Source: Dactylosporangium aurantiacum (GTDB lineage: Bacteria > Actinomycetota > Actinomycetes > Mycobacteriales > Micromonosporaceae). Taken from it: a DNA stretch of 37,140 nt. This document shows positions 16,669 to 23,679 of this stretch, piece by piece. Below the pieces are notes generated by a model that had not been told where the DNA came from, ran no database searches, and was given only the letters and a program-made list of their open reading frames with translations. The stretch covers positions 1 to 37,140 of the forward strand of contig NZ_JNYJ01000064.1 of the NCBI RefSeq assembly GCF_000716715.1. The letters run 5' to 3'. The position numbers were made by a program, and so were the translations under genes. Position 1 is the first letter of the stretch. Each line of letters opens with the position of its first letter.

Positions 16669-17847
16669 ATGTCGTTGCCTCCACTGGTCGAGCCCGCCGC
16701 TGACCTCTCCATCGACGAGGTCCGCCGCTACTCCCGGCACCTGATCATCCCGGACGTGGGTGTCATCGGGCAGAAGCGCCTGAAGAACGCCCGGGTGCTG
16801 TGCGTCGGCGCCGGCGGCCTCGGCTCGCCGGCCCTGCTGTATCTCGCCGCCGCGGGTGTCGGCACGCTCGGCATCGTCGAGTTCGACACCGTCGACGAGT
16901 CCAACCTGCAGCGCCAGATCATCCACGGCCAGTCCGACATCGGCCGGCCCAAGGCGGAGTCGGCGCGCGACTCGGTCCGCGAGATCAACCCGTATGTCAA
17001 CGTCGTGGTCCACAACGAGGCCCTCGACAACGACAACGTGATGGACATCTTCGCGCAGTACGACCTGATCGTGGACGGCACGGACAACTTCGCCACCCGG
17101 TACATGGTCAACGACGCGGCGGTGCTGCTCGGCAAGCCGTACATCTGGGGCTCGATCTACCGGTTCGACGGTCAGGCGTCGGTGTTCTGGGCCGAGCACG
17201 GCCCCTGCTACCGCTGCCTCTACCCGGAGCCGCCGCCGCCCGGCATGGTGCCCTCGTGCGCCGAGGGCGGCGTCCTGGGCGTGCTGTGCGCGTCGATCGG
17301 CGCGATCCAGGTGACCGAGGCGATCAAGCTCATCACCGGCATCGGCGACTCGCTGCTGGGCAGCCTCACCGTGTACGACGCGCTGGAGATGTCCTACCGC
17401 AAGATCAAGCTGCGCAAGGACCCGAACTGCGCGATCTGCGGCGAGAACCCGACGGTGACCGCCCTGATCGACTACGACGACTTCTGCGGCGCGGTCTCCG
17501 ACGAGGCGCAGGCCGCGACGCTCGGCTCGACGATCACGGCGACCGAGCTCAAGGAGTGGCAGGACTCGGGCAAGCCGATCGAGCTGATCGACGTGCGCGA
17601 GCCGGCCGAGTGGGAGATCGTGCGGGTGCCCGGGGCGCGGCTGGTGCCGAAGGGCGAGATCCTCAACGGCAACGCCCTCGCCGACCTGCCGCAGGACCGC
17701 CAGATCGTCCTGTACTGCAAGAGCGGCGTGCGCTCGGCGGAGGCCCTGGCGGCGGTCAAGGCGGCCGGCTTCAAGGACGCGGTCCACGTGCAGGGCGGGG
17801 TCGTGTCCTGGGTGAAGACCGTCGATCCCTCACTGCCGGTGTACTAG
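16669..17847 (+). CDS. moeZ: MoeZ: adenylyltransferase/sulfurtransferase (ThiF-rhodanese fusion)
   Basis: 392 aa, the same length as mycobacterial MoeZ. The N-terminal ThiF/MoeB domain (about 1-270) has the ATP-binding GAGGLGSP loop (about 47-54), the DESNLQRQ segment and DGTDNF. Cysteine pairs CYRC and CAIC suit a structural zinc. The C-terminal rhodanese domain (about 285-392) has active-site Cys350 in YCKSGVRS. The enzyme adenylates the C-terminal glycine of small sulfur-carrier proteins (MoaD, ThiS, CysO types) and transfers sulfur to form thiocarboxylates for molybdopterin, thiamine and cysteine synthesis. It acts in the cytoplasm. The carriers are not encoded here. Start chosen from family length and the -10-like element; MRTMSLPP from 16660 is the alternative. 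Confidence 0.96.
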   Translation: MSLPPLVEPAADLSIDEVRRYSRHLIIPDVGVIGQKRLKNARVLCVGAGGLGSPALLYLAAAGVGTLGIVEFDTVDESNLQRQIIHGQSDIGRPKAESARDSVREINPYVNVVVHNEALDNDNVMDIFAQYDLIVDGTDNFATRYMVNDAAVLLGKPYIWGSIYRFDGQASVFWAEHGPCYRCLYPEPPPPGMVPSCAEGGVLGVLCASIGAIQVTEAIKLITGIGDSLLGSLTVYDALEMSYRKIKLRKDPNCAICGENPTVTALIDYDDFCGAVSDEAQAATLGSTITATELKEWQDSGKPIELIDVREPAEWEIVRVPGARLVPKGEILNGNALADLPQDRQIVLYCKSGVRSAEALAAVKAAGFKDAVHVQGGVVSWVKTVDPSLPVY

Positions 17848-17876
17848 GGACCTACGCGCGGACAGCGGACGGGCGG

Positions 17877-17882
17877 TAGCGT
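17877..17882 (+). promoter_or_regulatory. Putative -10 element of a leaderless promoter
   Basis: TAGCGT lies 7 nt before ATG 17890; no Shine-Dalgarno sequence is visible. Confidence 0.4.
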
Positions 17883-17889
17883 ACGGCGC

Positions 17890-18684
17890 ATGGTCGACCT
17901 TGATGCCGCGATCGGCTACATCGTCGCACACGGCGACGCCGTTGATCGCGCCCGTCTCGCCTGGCTGCGCACCGGCCAGTTCCCACCGGCAGACGTCCTG
18001 GACAAGGCGGAGATCGGCCAGTCGCCCGACGGCGGCTGGCCGGCGCTGTGGGGCGCCGACGTCGCCTCCGTCGATGCCACCTGCTTCCGGCTCGCGGAGC
18101 TCGACGACCTGGGCGCGATCAGCCGCCCGGCGGCCCGCCGGGCCCTCGCGTGGCTCGGCCGCAGCCAGCGGCCCGACGGCATGTGGGAAGAGGACGCGTC
18201 GCTCGCCGGGATCGCCCCGCCGTGGGCGCAGCCCGGCGACGACGAGGCGAAGCTCTACCTGACCACCAACGCCGCGTACTGGCTGGTCGTCGGCGGGCCC
18301 AACGACGGCGACGACCAGCACGCCACCCGGGTCGCCCGCGCCGCGGAGGCGTTCCGGGCGTCGCTGCGCCCCGACGGCAGCTGGCCGTCGTTCCTGGTCA
18401 CCGGCTGGCTCGGCTGCGCCGTGCTGTATCACCTCGGCTGGTTCTACGAGTCGGCGCAGATCCAGGTCGCGCTCGCCGACCGGGTGCCGCAGATGACCGC
18501 CGCCGATACGGCGTCGCTGTACTCGGCGCTGCGGCGGGTCGGCATGTCACCCGACGACTGGCTGCTCACCGCGGCCCGCAAGCGCCTCAACGAGACGCAG
18601 CGCACCGACGGCGGCTGGGAGAGCGACGACGGCCCGCAGTTCAACGTGCACACCACCCTGACCGCGATCAGGGCGCTGCGCTAG
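17890..18684 (+). CDS. Prenyltransferase/squalene-oxidase repeat (alpha-alpha toroid) protein
   Basis: 264 aa. Four QW-like motifs recur: QSPDGGWPALW (about 44), QRPDGMWEED (about 96), LRPDGSWPSF (about 160) and QRTDGGWESDDG (about 238), the hallmark of terpenoid-cyclase/prenyltransferase alpha-alpha toroid folds. At this length it is a single barrel, far shorter than a two-barrel triterpene cyclase, and no canonical DxDD catalytic motif is visible. It is therefore not safely called a cyclase; a binding or scaffold role is possible. No signal peptide. It follows moeZ by 42 bp on the same strand. Its TAG stop overlaps the stop of the convergent Hsp70-like gene within a single CTAG, leaving no room for a terminator. 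Confidence 0.8.
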   Translation: MVDLDAAIGYIVAHGDAVDRARLAWLRTGQFPPADVLDKAEIGQSPDGGWPALWGADVASVDATCFRLAELDDLGAISRPAARRALAWLGRSQRPDGMWEEDASLAGIAPPWAQPGDDEAKLYLTTNAAYWLVVGGPNDGDDQHATRVARAAEAFRASLRPDGSWPSFLVTGWLGCAVLYHLGWFYESAQIQVALADRVPQMTAADTASLYSALRRVGMSPDDWLLTAARKRLNETQRTDGGWESDDGPQFNVHTTLTAIRALR

Positions 18685-20783
18685 CCGGCGATCGTGAACT
18701 CCCACGGTGCGGCGCCGTGGGCCTCGGTGACGATGCCGTACTGCTTGCCGGCCTCGTAGGAGTCGGTGCCCGCCCGGATCTGGATGATCACCCTGCCGCC
18801 GTCGGCGAGGGTGAGGTACCCGGCGTGGACCGCGGCCGAGCAGACCGACGACGCGGTGGTGTAGGGGCCGCTGCCCCAGACCTTGCCCGCCTTGCCGCCC
18901 TTCGGGCACTGGTACAGGACGAGCTTGCCCGCGTTGTCGTCGTACTCCTCGGCGGTGCTGCTCCAGTCGGTGTTGTCGTGTTCGGCGTCATACGGGGTAC
19001 CCGGTTCCGGGCTGCCGCCGTCGCCGTTCTGGCCGTCGCCGTTCTGGCCGTCGGTGCTGCCGTCGGTGCTGCCGTCGGTCTGGCCCGACGTCTGGTCGCT
19101 CTTGCCGCCGCTGTCGTCGCCGAGCTTGGTGAGGCCGTACACGCCGAGGCCGACCACCAGCAGCAGGACGACCGCGACCGCGGCCAGGACCGGGGTGCGG
19201 CGGCGCCCACCGGAGGGCGGCGCGGGCGGCGTCGCGGGCGGCCGGGGCGCGGAGGGCGGGACAGCGGCGGCACCGTGCCCGGCGGACGACACCGAAGCGC
19301 GCCCCGGCGCGGCGGGCGGCGCGGACGTGGGGCCAGGCCCGGACGTGAAACCAGGCGCGGCCGGGGACATGGATCGGGCGGCCGGGGCGGCGGGTGGCAC
19401 GGACGCCCGGCCCGGCGTCACCGGCGAGGCGGGCGGTGCGACGTAGCCGGCCGGCGCCGACGGCTGGCCGGACACCGGCGACGTGGAGAACCCCGGCGAC
19501 ACCGGGGCCGCGGGCGGCGGCGAACCGGGGACGGGCGCCGAGCCGGAGACCGGGTGCGGCGCCGGCGGGGCGGAGGTCGGGAAGCCCGGCCCGGAGACCG
19601 GCATGCTGGAGACCGGCATGCCGGAGACGGGGACGCTGGAGACCGGCGCGTCCGGCACCGGCGGGCTGTGCATGCCGGTGCCCCGCACCCCGCCCGGGCC
19701 CGCGGCCGGCTGGGCGGCCGCGCCGAGGCTGCCCTGGGCCACCACCAGCTCCGGCTGCTCGACCGCGGTCGGGGCGATGCCCAGGGCCTGGTGCAGCAGC
19801 GTCGCGACGAGCGGGATCCGGCTGCCGCCGCCGACCAGGAAGACGCCGGCGATCTCGGCTGGGGCCAGCCGGGCCGCGGCGACGGCCGCCCGGGTCGCGG
19901 TGACCGTCGCGCTGAGGATGGGGCGGGCCAGCTGCTCGAACTGGTCGCGGCCGAGGGGGATGTCCTCGTCGTACATCGGGATGTGGATCGTCGTCGCGGA
20001 GGCGCGCGACAGCATCTCCTTGGCGGCGCGGACGTCGTCCCAGAGCAGCCGGTTGGCGCGCCGTTCGGCGCTGGTCGTCGGGTGGACCAGGCGGCCCCAG
20101 GCGGCGGGGTCGCGCGGGGACTGGCCGGCGCCGATGTAGCCGACGATCGCCGCGTCGATGTCGAGGCCGCCGCTGGTGCTGAGCCCTTCCGCGGCGAGGA
20201 CCTCGAACGTGCCGGTGCCGTGCCGCACGACGGAGGCGTCGAAGGTGCCGGCGCCCAGGTCGTACACGATGAAGGCGGAGCCGGGCCGGACGGCCGTGCC
20301 CTGCAGGGTGCGGAACACCTCGGCCGCCGCGACCGGCTCGGGCACGAGGGTGACGGTGCCGAGGCCGGCGCGTTCGGCGGCGGCGGTCAGCACGCCGCGC
20401 CGGGTGTGCGCCCACGCGGCCGGGCAGGTGATGGTGGTCTGGCCGATCGGTCCGCCCGCGACACGCTGCGCCTCGCCGTTGACCCGGGCGAGCACGGCGG
20501 CGATCACCTCGACGGTCGGGATCTCGCGGTCGCCGAGCAGGACGGTGGGCTCGTCGATGCGGCGCTTCGGGTTGGGCTCGAACCGCTCGGGGCTGACCCG
20601 GGCGGCGTGCACCGCGTCACGCCCGACGAGCAGGCCCGACTGGGGATCGGCGTAGACCGACGAGGGCAGGGTCGGCGAGCCGTCGAAGAGCAGCGGCCGC
20701 ACGTGACCGTCGGGCCAGGCCAGCATGGCCACGGTGTTCGAGGTGCCGAAGTCGATGCCTAACCGGTAACCTCGCGAGTCCAC
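18681..20783 (-). CDS. Membrane-anchored Hsp70-like ATPase with extracytoplasmic LCCL domain
   Basis: 700 aa. The N-terminal actin/Hsp70 nucleotide-binding domain (about 1-365) has phosphate-1 LGIDFGTSNT, phosphate-2 VYDLGAGTFDAS and adenosine motif FLVGGGSRIP. There is no substrate-binding domain. Instead a long Pro/Ser/Val-rich linker with PVS(S/G)xP repeats (about 375-520) leads to one transmembrane helix (about 528-550), a Gly/Ser/Thr/Asp-rich stalk with TDGS and QNGDG repeats, and a C-terminal LCCL-like domain (about 606-700; GSGPYTTASSVCSAAVHAGY, then RVIIQIRAG). The ATPase would face the cytoplasm and LCCL the outside. GTG 20783 is preferred because TATATT stands 6 nt upstream; GTG 20810 with AGAGGA is the alternative (709 aa). 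Ligand and partners unknown. Confidence 0.85.
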   Translation of the reverse strand: MDSRGYRLGIDFGTSNTVAMLAWPDGHVRPLLFDGSPTLPSSVYADPQSGLLVGRDAVHAARVSPERFEPNPKRRIDEPTVLLGDREIPTVEVIAAVLARVNGEAQRVAGGPIGQTTITCPAAWAHTRRGVLTAAAERAGLGTVTLVPEPVAAAEVFRTLQGTAVRPGSAFIVYDLGAGTFDASVVRHGTGTFEVLAAEGLSTSGGLDIDAAIVGYIGAGQSPRDPAAWGRLVHPTTSAERRANRLLWDDVRAAKEMLSRASATTIHIPMYDEDIPLGRDQFEQLARPILSATVTATRAAVAAARLAPAEIAGVFLVGGGSRIPLVATLLHQALGIAPTAVEQPELVVAQGSLGAAAQPAAGPGGVRGTGMHSPPVPDAPVSSVPVSGMPVSSMPVSGPGFPTSAPPAPHPVSGSAPVPGSPPPAAPVSPGFSTSPVSGQPSAPAGYVAPPASPVTPGRASVPPAAPAARSMSPAAPGFTSGPGPTSAPPAAPGRASVSSAGHGAAAVPPSAPRPPATPPAPPSGGRRRTPVLAAVAVVLLLVVGLGVYGLTKLGDDSGGKSDQTSGQTDGSTDGSTDGQNGDGQNGDGGSPEPGTPYDAEHDNTDWSSTAEEYDDNAGKLVLYQCPKGGKAGKVWGSGPYTTASSVCSAAVHAGYLTLADGGRVIIQIRAGTDSYEAGKQYGIVTEAHGAAPWEFTIAG

Positions 20784-20789
20784 GACGCC

Positions 20790-20795
20790 AATATA
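20790..20795 (-). promoter_or_regulatory. Putative -10 element of the Hsp70-like gene
   Basis: TATATT on the minus strand, followed by 6 nt and GTG 20783. It is an unusually AT-rich hexamer in this GC-rich context and the best -10 candidate of the window. It favours a leaderless transcript and the shorter protein. Confidence 0.5.
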
Positions 20796-20839
20796 CGGAC
20801 CTCGCACCACCGCGAGATCCTCTCAACGGCGCGCCGCGC

Positions 20840-22333
20840 CTAGTCGACCAGCCGGAGCGCGACGGTCGGCGCGTCGAGCAGCACCGAGGCGGGCTCGGAG
20901 CCGACGATGGTCTGCAGGCGGTGATCGCCGACGATGAGCTCGACGCCGGTGTAGAGCTCGACGGAGTCCCATCCGCTCAGCTGGTACGACTTGCGGTAGA
21001 TCCGCTCGGTCTCCTCCTTGATGTCCGGGGCCGAGCGTTTCCAGATGAGGGTGCCGTTCTCACTCGTGTCGGTGACGACGGGGCGACCGTCGCGGACCTC
21101 GAGCTTCACGTGCTCCTTGGCGATCCAGGCGGCCGCGGCCTCGTGCAGCCACTGACCGACGGCGATGTCGTCGGGGTCGGCGGGCTCGCGGCCGACGATC
21201 ACGGGCCGGTCCTCGCCGACCACGAACCGCCGCCGGGCGAGGTCCTCGACGACCACGGACACGGCGAACGCGGCCGGCCGCGGCCCGACGTCCTTGACCG
21301 CCTCGCCGTGGCGGGGGCAGGCGGGGACGCCGGCGCGCATGCGCGGGACGGGCTGGCCGATCCGGCGGAACCGGCCGAACGCGGGGCAGTCGGGCTCCTT
21401 GCAGCGCCACTCGCGGGCCATCAGGGCCGCGCCGACGCCGCTGGGCTCGGCGCGGGTGAACCGCCGGCGCATGACCCGGGTCCGGCCGGCCCGCTGCGAG
21501 CCGCGCGCGGTGAACGACTGCACGCCGTCGGGGCGGCCGCCCTGTTGGGTGGCGGCCGGCCGCTGGGCCGCGCCGGCGGGGCGCGGGGACGGCTTGGCGG
21601 GCGCCGGAGCGTCCTGCTGCTCCGTCGCGGCCGAAATATCAGAGATATCGGATACGTCGGTCCCGGACGGGGTGTCCGCGGGCGGCACCGCGTCGCCGGA
21701 CGGGGCGTCGGTCGTGGCGACGGCGGCGGATTCGGCGTCCGCGGCGGTCTCGGGCCCGTCCGCGGGGCTCTCGTCCGCGGGCTCCAGCGGGATGATCGGC
21801 AGGGTCGCGGTGCCCTTCACGACCAGGCGTTCCTTGCCGTCCTTCGGGGGCGGCGGCTCGCCGCCCGGGGTGAGCACGGCGCCGCCGGCCCGCGGGGTGA
21901 GGCGCAGGACCCGCTCCGGGCTGTCCACCAGCCACGGGAAGCGGGCGGCGAACTGCGGCTGGTCGCGCACCACGATCAGCGGCAGGCCGGTGAAGTCGGC
22001 GATCTCGACGGGGCGGTCCGCGACGACCGGGGTGACCTCGATGAGCCCGTCGTCGGCCCAGCGGCCGAGCACCATGCGCTCCTTCGAGGTGAGCGCCGCC
22101 TCCGACAGGGCCTCCCGGCCGACCACTGGATACAGCATGGCGCCGGCGTCGATGAGGTACCGGCTGAGCGCGTCCACGACCATGCCGAGGCGCAGCAGGT
22201 TGATCGGGCGGCCCCCGTCGAGGGCGACGAACCGCGCGACGTCGGCGAGGTCGACGACCGCCTGGGCGAGCGTGACGTCCGTGGTCAGCCGTTGCTCGAT
22301 GGTGTCCATGACCCGGCTGACTTCGAAGCGCAC
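20840..22333 (-). CDS. Protein with C-terminal FHA-like domain and Cys/His cluster
   Basis: 497 aa, no known name. The N-terminal ~150 residues form a conserved-looking globular part of unknown fold. Residues about 165-300 are low complexity, rich in Ala, Pro, Asp and Thr. Next comes a Cys/His cluster (CKEPDC ... CPRHG, about 320-350) that could bind zinc. The C-terminal ~130 residues look like a forkhead-associated domain: VIVGREPADP, AKEHVKLEVRDGRP and DTSENGTLIW match the GR, S/T-x-x-H and NG positions. FHA domains bind phosphothreonine, which suits the neighbouring Ser/Thr kinase. GTG 22333 is supported by GGGGAGGGG just upstream. It lies between the kinase (112 bp upstream) and the Hsp70-like gene (57 bp downstream) on one strand. 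Confidence 0.75.
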   Translation of the reverse strand: MRFEVSRVMDTIEQRLTTDVTLAQAVVDLADVARFVALDGGRPINLLRLGMVVDALSRYLIDAGAMLYPVVGREALSEAALTSKERMVLGRWADDGLIEVTPVVADRPVEIADFTGLPLIVVRDQPQFAARFPWLVDSPERVLRLTPRAGGAVLTPGGEPPPPKDGKERLVVKGTATLPIIPLEPADESPADGPETAADAESAAVATTDAPSGDAVPPADTPSGTDVSDISDISAATEQQDAPAPAKPSPRPAGAAQRPAATQQGGRPDGVQSFTARGSQRAGRTRVMRRRFTRAEPSGVGAALMAREWRCKEPDCPAFGRFRRIGQPVPRMRAGVPACPRHGEAVKDVGPRPAAFAVSVVVEDLARRRFVVGEDRPVIVGREPADPDDIAVGQWLHEAAAAWIAKEHVKLEVRDGRPVVTDTSENGTLIWKRSAPDIKEETERIYRKSYQLSGWDSVELYTGVELIVGDHRLQTIVGSEPASVLLDAPTVALRLVD

Positions 22334-22335
22334 GG

Positions 22336-22344
22336 CCCCTCCCC
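22336..22344 (-). promoter_or_regulatory. Ribosome binding site of the FHA-like gene
   Basis: GGGGAGGGG on the minus strand directly upstream of GTG 22333 supports this start over ATG 22309. Confidence 0.6.
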
Positions 22345-22445
22345 ATCCCTCGACCTGGACACCTTAGGGCATCACCGAGATCAGACTTGTGTACCAGTCG
22401 GGAAGGTTGCACGCCATAAGCAACGAAAAGGTTCAGCCGCGACTT

Positions 22446-23678
22446 TTACTTCCTCTTACCGGGGCCCTTGCCCTTCTTCGCGCCACCGGGCTTCTCGGCC
22501 GGGGGCGGTGCGACACCTGGCTTCTTGACACCGGCGGCGGTCTGGGCGCCCGGGTTGGCGGCGGGGATCACGGTGGGGTCCGCGGCGGGGGTGGTCAGGT
22601 CCGTGGTCGGCGTCGACGGGTCGGTCGCCGGGTCCGACGCCTGCGGGGTGGTGACGTCCACCGGGGTGGTCGCGGGGGTCCAGGCGGCGACCGGTTCGCG
22701 GTCCTGGGCGGCGGCGCCGGCGGCACCCGCGCCGAGGATCAGCGCGGTCGCCGCGGCGACGGTGATCCGCCGCTTGACGGGCCCGGCGAGGGTGAGGTCC
22801 CGCAGCCGCCGGACCGGGGCCAGGTGGCGGGCCGCGGCCAGCCGGGCGGTCGCCGGGTGGTCGCCGGTCAGCAGCCGGCGCGCCGGGAAGGTCAGCCGCC
22901 GGGTGGGCGGCATGACGGCGAACAGCGTGGCCAGGTCGGCGGCGTCGGGCCGGTTCGCCGGCGCCTTGGCCAGGCAGCGGCGGGCGGTGCCGGCCACCCC
23001 GGCGGGCAGGTCCAGGGTGGCGGGCAGCGGCGCCGGCGGCAGCTTGCGGTGCGCGTGCAGCATCTCCTCGGTGGTGGTGACCGGCCACGGCAGCGCGCCG
23101 GTGAGCATCCGGTGCAGCACGACCCCGAGGGCGTAGATGTCGGTGGCGGCCGAGGGCGCGACACCGCGCAGGCGCTCCGGGGCGACGTACGCCGGGGTGC
23201 CGAGCAGCTGGTCGGTGTCGTCGCCGGCGACGGCGGAGATGCCGAAGTCGACGAGCTTCGCCCCGCCGGCGGTGAGCATGACGTTGGCGGGTTTGACGTC
23301 GTGGTGGACCAGGCCGCGGGCGTGCACGGCGGCGAGGGCGGAGGCGAGCTGCGCCGCGATCCGCAGCGACTCGGTGACCGGCAGGGGCCCACCGACGCGC
23401 AGCAGCCGGTCCTCCAGCGACTCGCCCTCCACCAGTTCCATGACGACAAAGGGGGCGCCGTCGGCGGTGTGGCCGAAGTCGTGCACGGCGGCGATGTGGG
23501 GATGGCTGAGCAGCGCGGCGGCGCGGGCCTCAGCCTGGATACGGCGCCGGGACGCGGGGTCCGCGGCGGCCGTGAGCTGCTTGACGGCGACGGGGCGCCC
23601 GAGCACCTCGTCGTGGGCTCGCCAGACGACGGACATGCCGCCGACGCCGAGGGGTTCGATCAGCCGGTAACGCTCCAC
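22446..23678 (-). CDS. Transmembrane Ser/Thr protein kinase (PknB type)
   Basis: 410 aa. Kinase domain (about 1-265) with glycine loop LGVGGMSVVW, Lys in PVAVKQL, catalytic loop HHDVKPANVML, VDFG and APE in YVAPERL. The usual HRD is HHD, an Arg-to-His change that may alter activation-loop control. A basic juxtamembrane region and a transmembrane segment (about 310-330; ITVAAATALILGAGAA) follow, then a Thr/Pro/Asp-rich extracytoplasmic stretch with a Lys-rich tail; there are no PASTA repeats. The start GTG 23678 lies one base after the cphA stop (TGA C GTG), implying translational coupling; TTG 23696 inside cphA is the alternative. Targets are unknown. Candidates are CphA and the FHA-like protein encoded next. 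Confidence 0.9.
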   Translation of the reverse strand: MERYRLIEPLGVGGMSVVWRAHDEVLGRPVAVKQLTAAADPASRRRIQAEARAAALLSHPHIAAVHDFGHTADGAPFVVMELVEGESLEDRLLRVGGPLPVTESLRIAAQLASALAAVHARGLVHHDVKPANVMLTAGGAKLVDFGISAVAGDDTDQLLGTPAYVAPERLRGVAPSAATDIYALGVVLHRMLTGALPWPVTTTEEMLHAHRKLPPAPLPATLDLPAGVAGTARRCLAKAPANRPDAADLATLFAVMPPTRRLTFPARRLLTGDHPATARLAAARHLAPVRRLRDLTLAGPVKRRITVAAATALILGAGAAGAAAQDREPVAAWTPATTPVDVTTPQASDPATDPSTPTTDLTTPAADPTVIPAANPGAQTAAGVKKPGVAPPPAEKPGGAKKGKGPGKRK

Positions 23679-23679
23679 G

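Noticed and set aside
17890..18684. Squalene-hopene or other triterpene cyclase
   Set aside because: Only about 264 residues and no DxDD motif; QW motifs alone support only the toroid fold.
18048..20762. Plus-strand open frame of about 900 codons
   Set aside because: Antisense to the Hsp70-like gene whose nucleotide-binding motifs are clear; no recognisable product.
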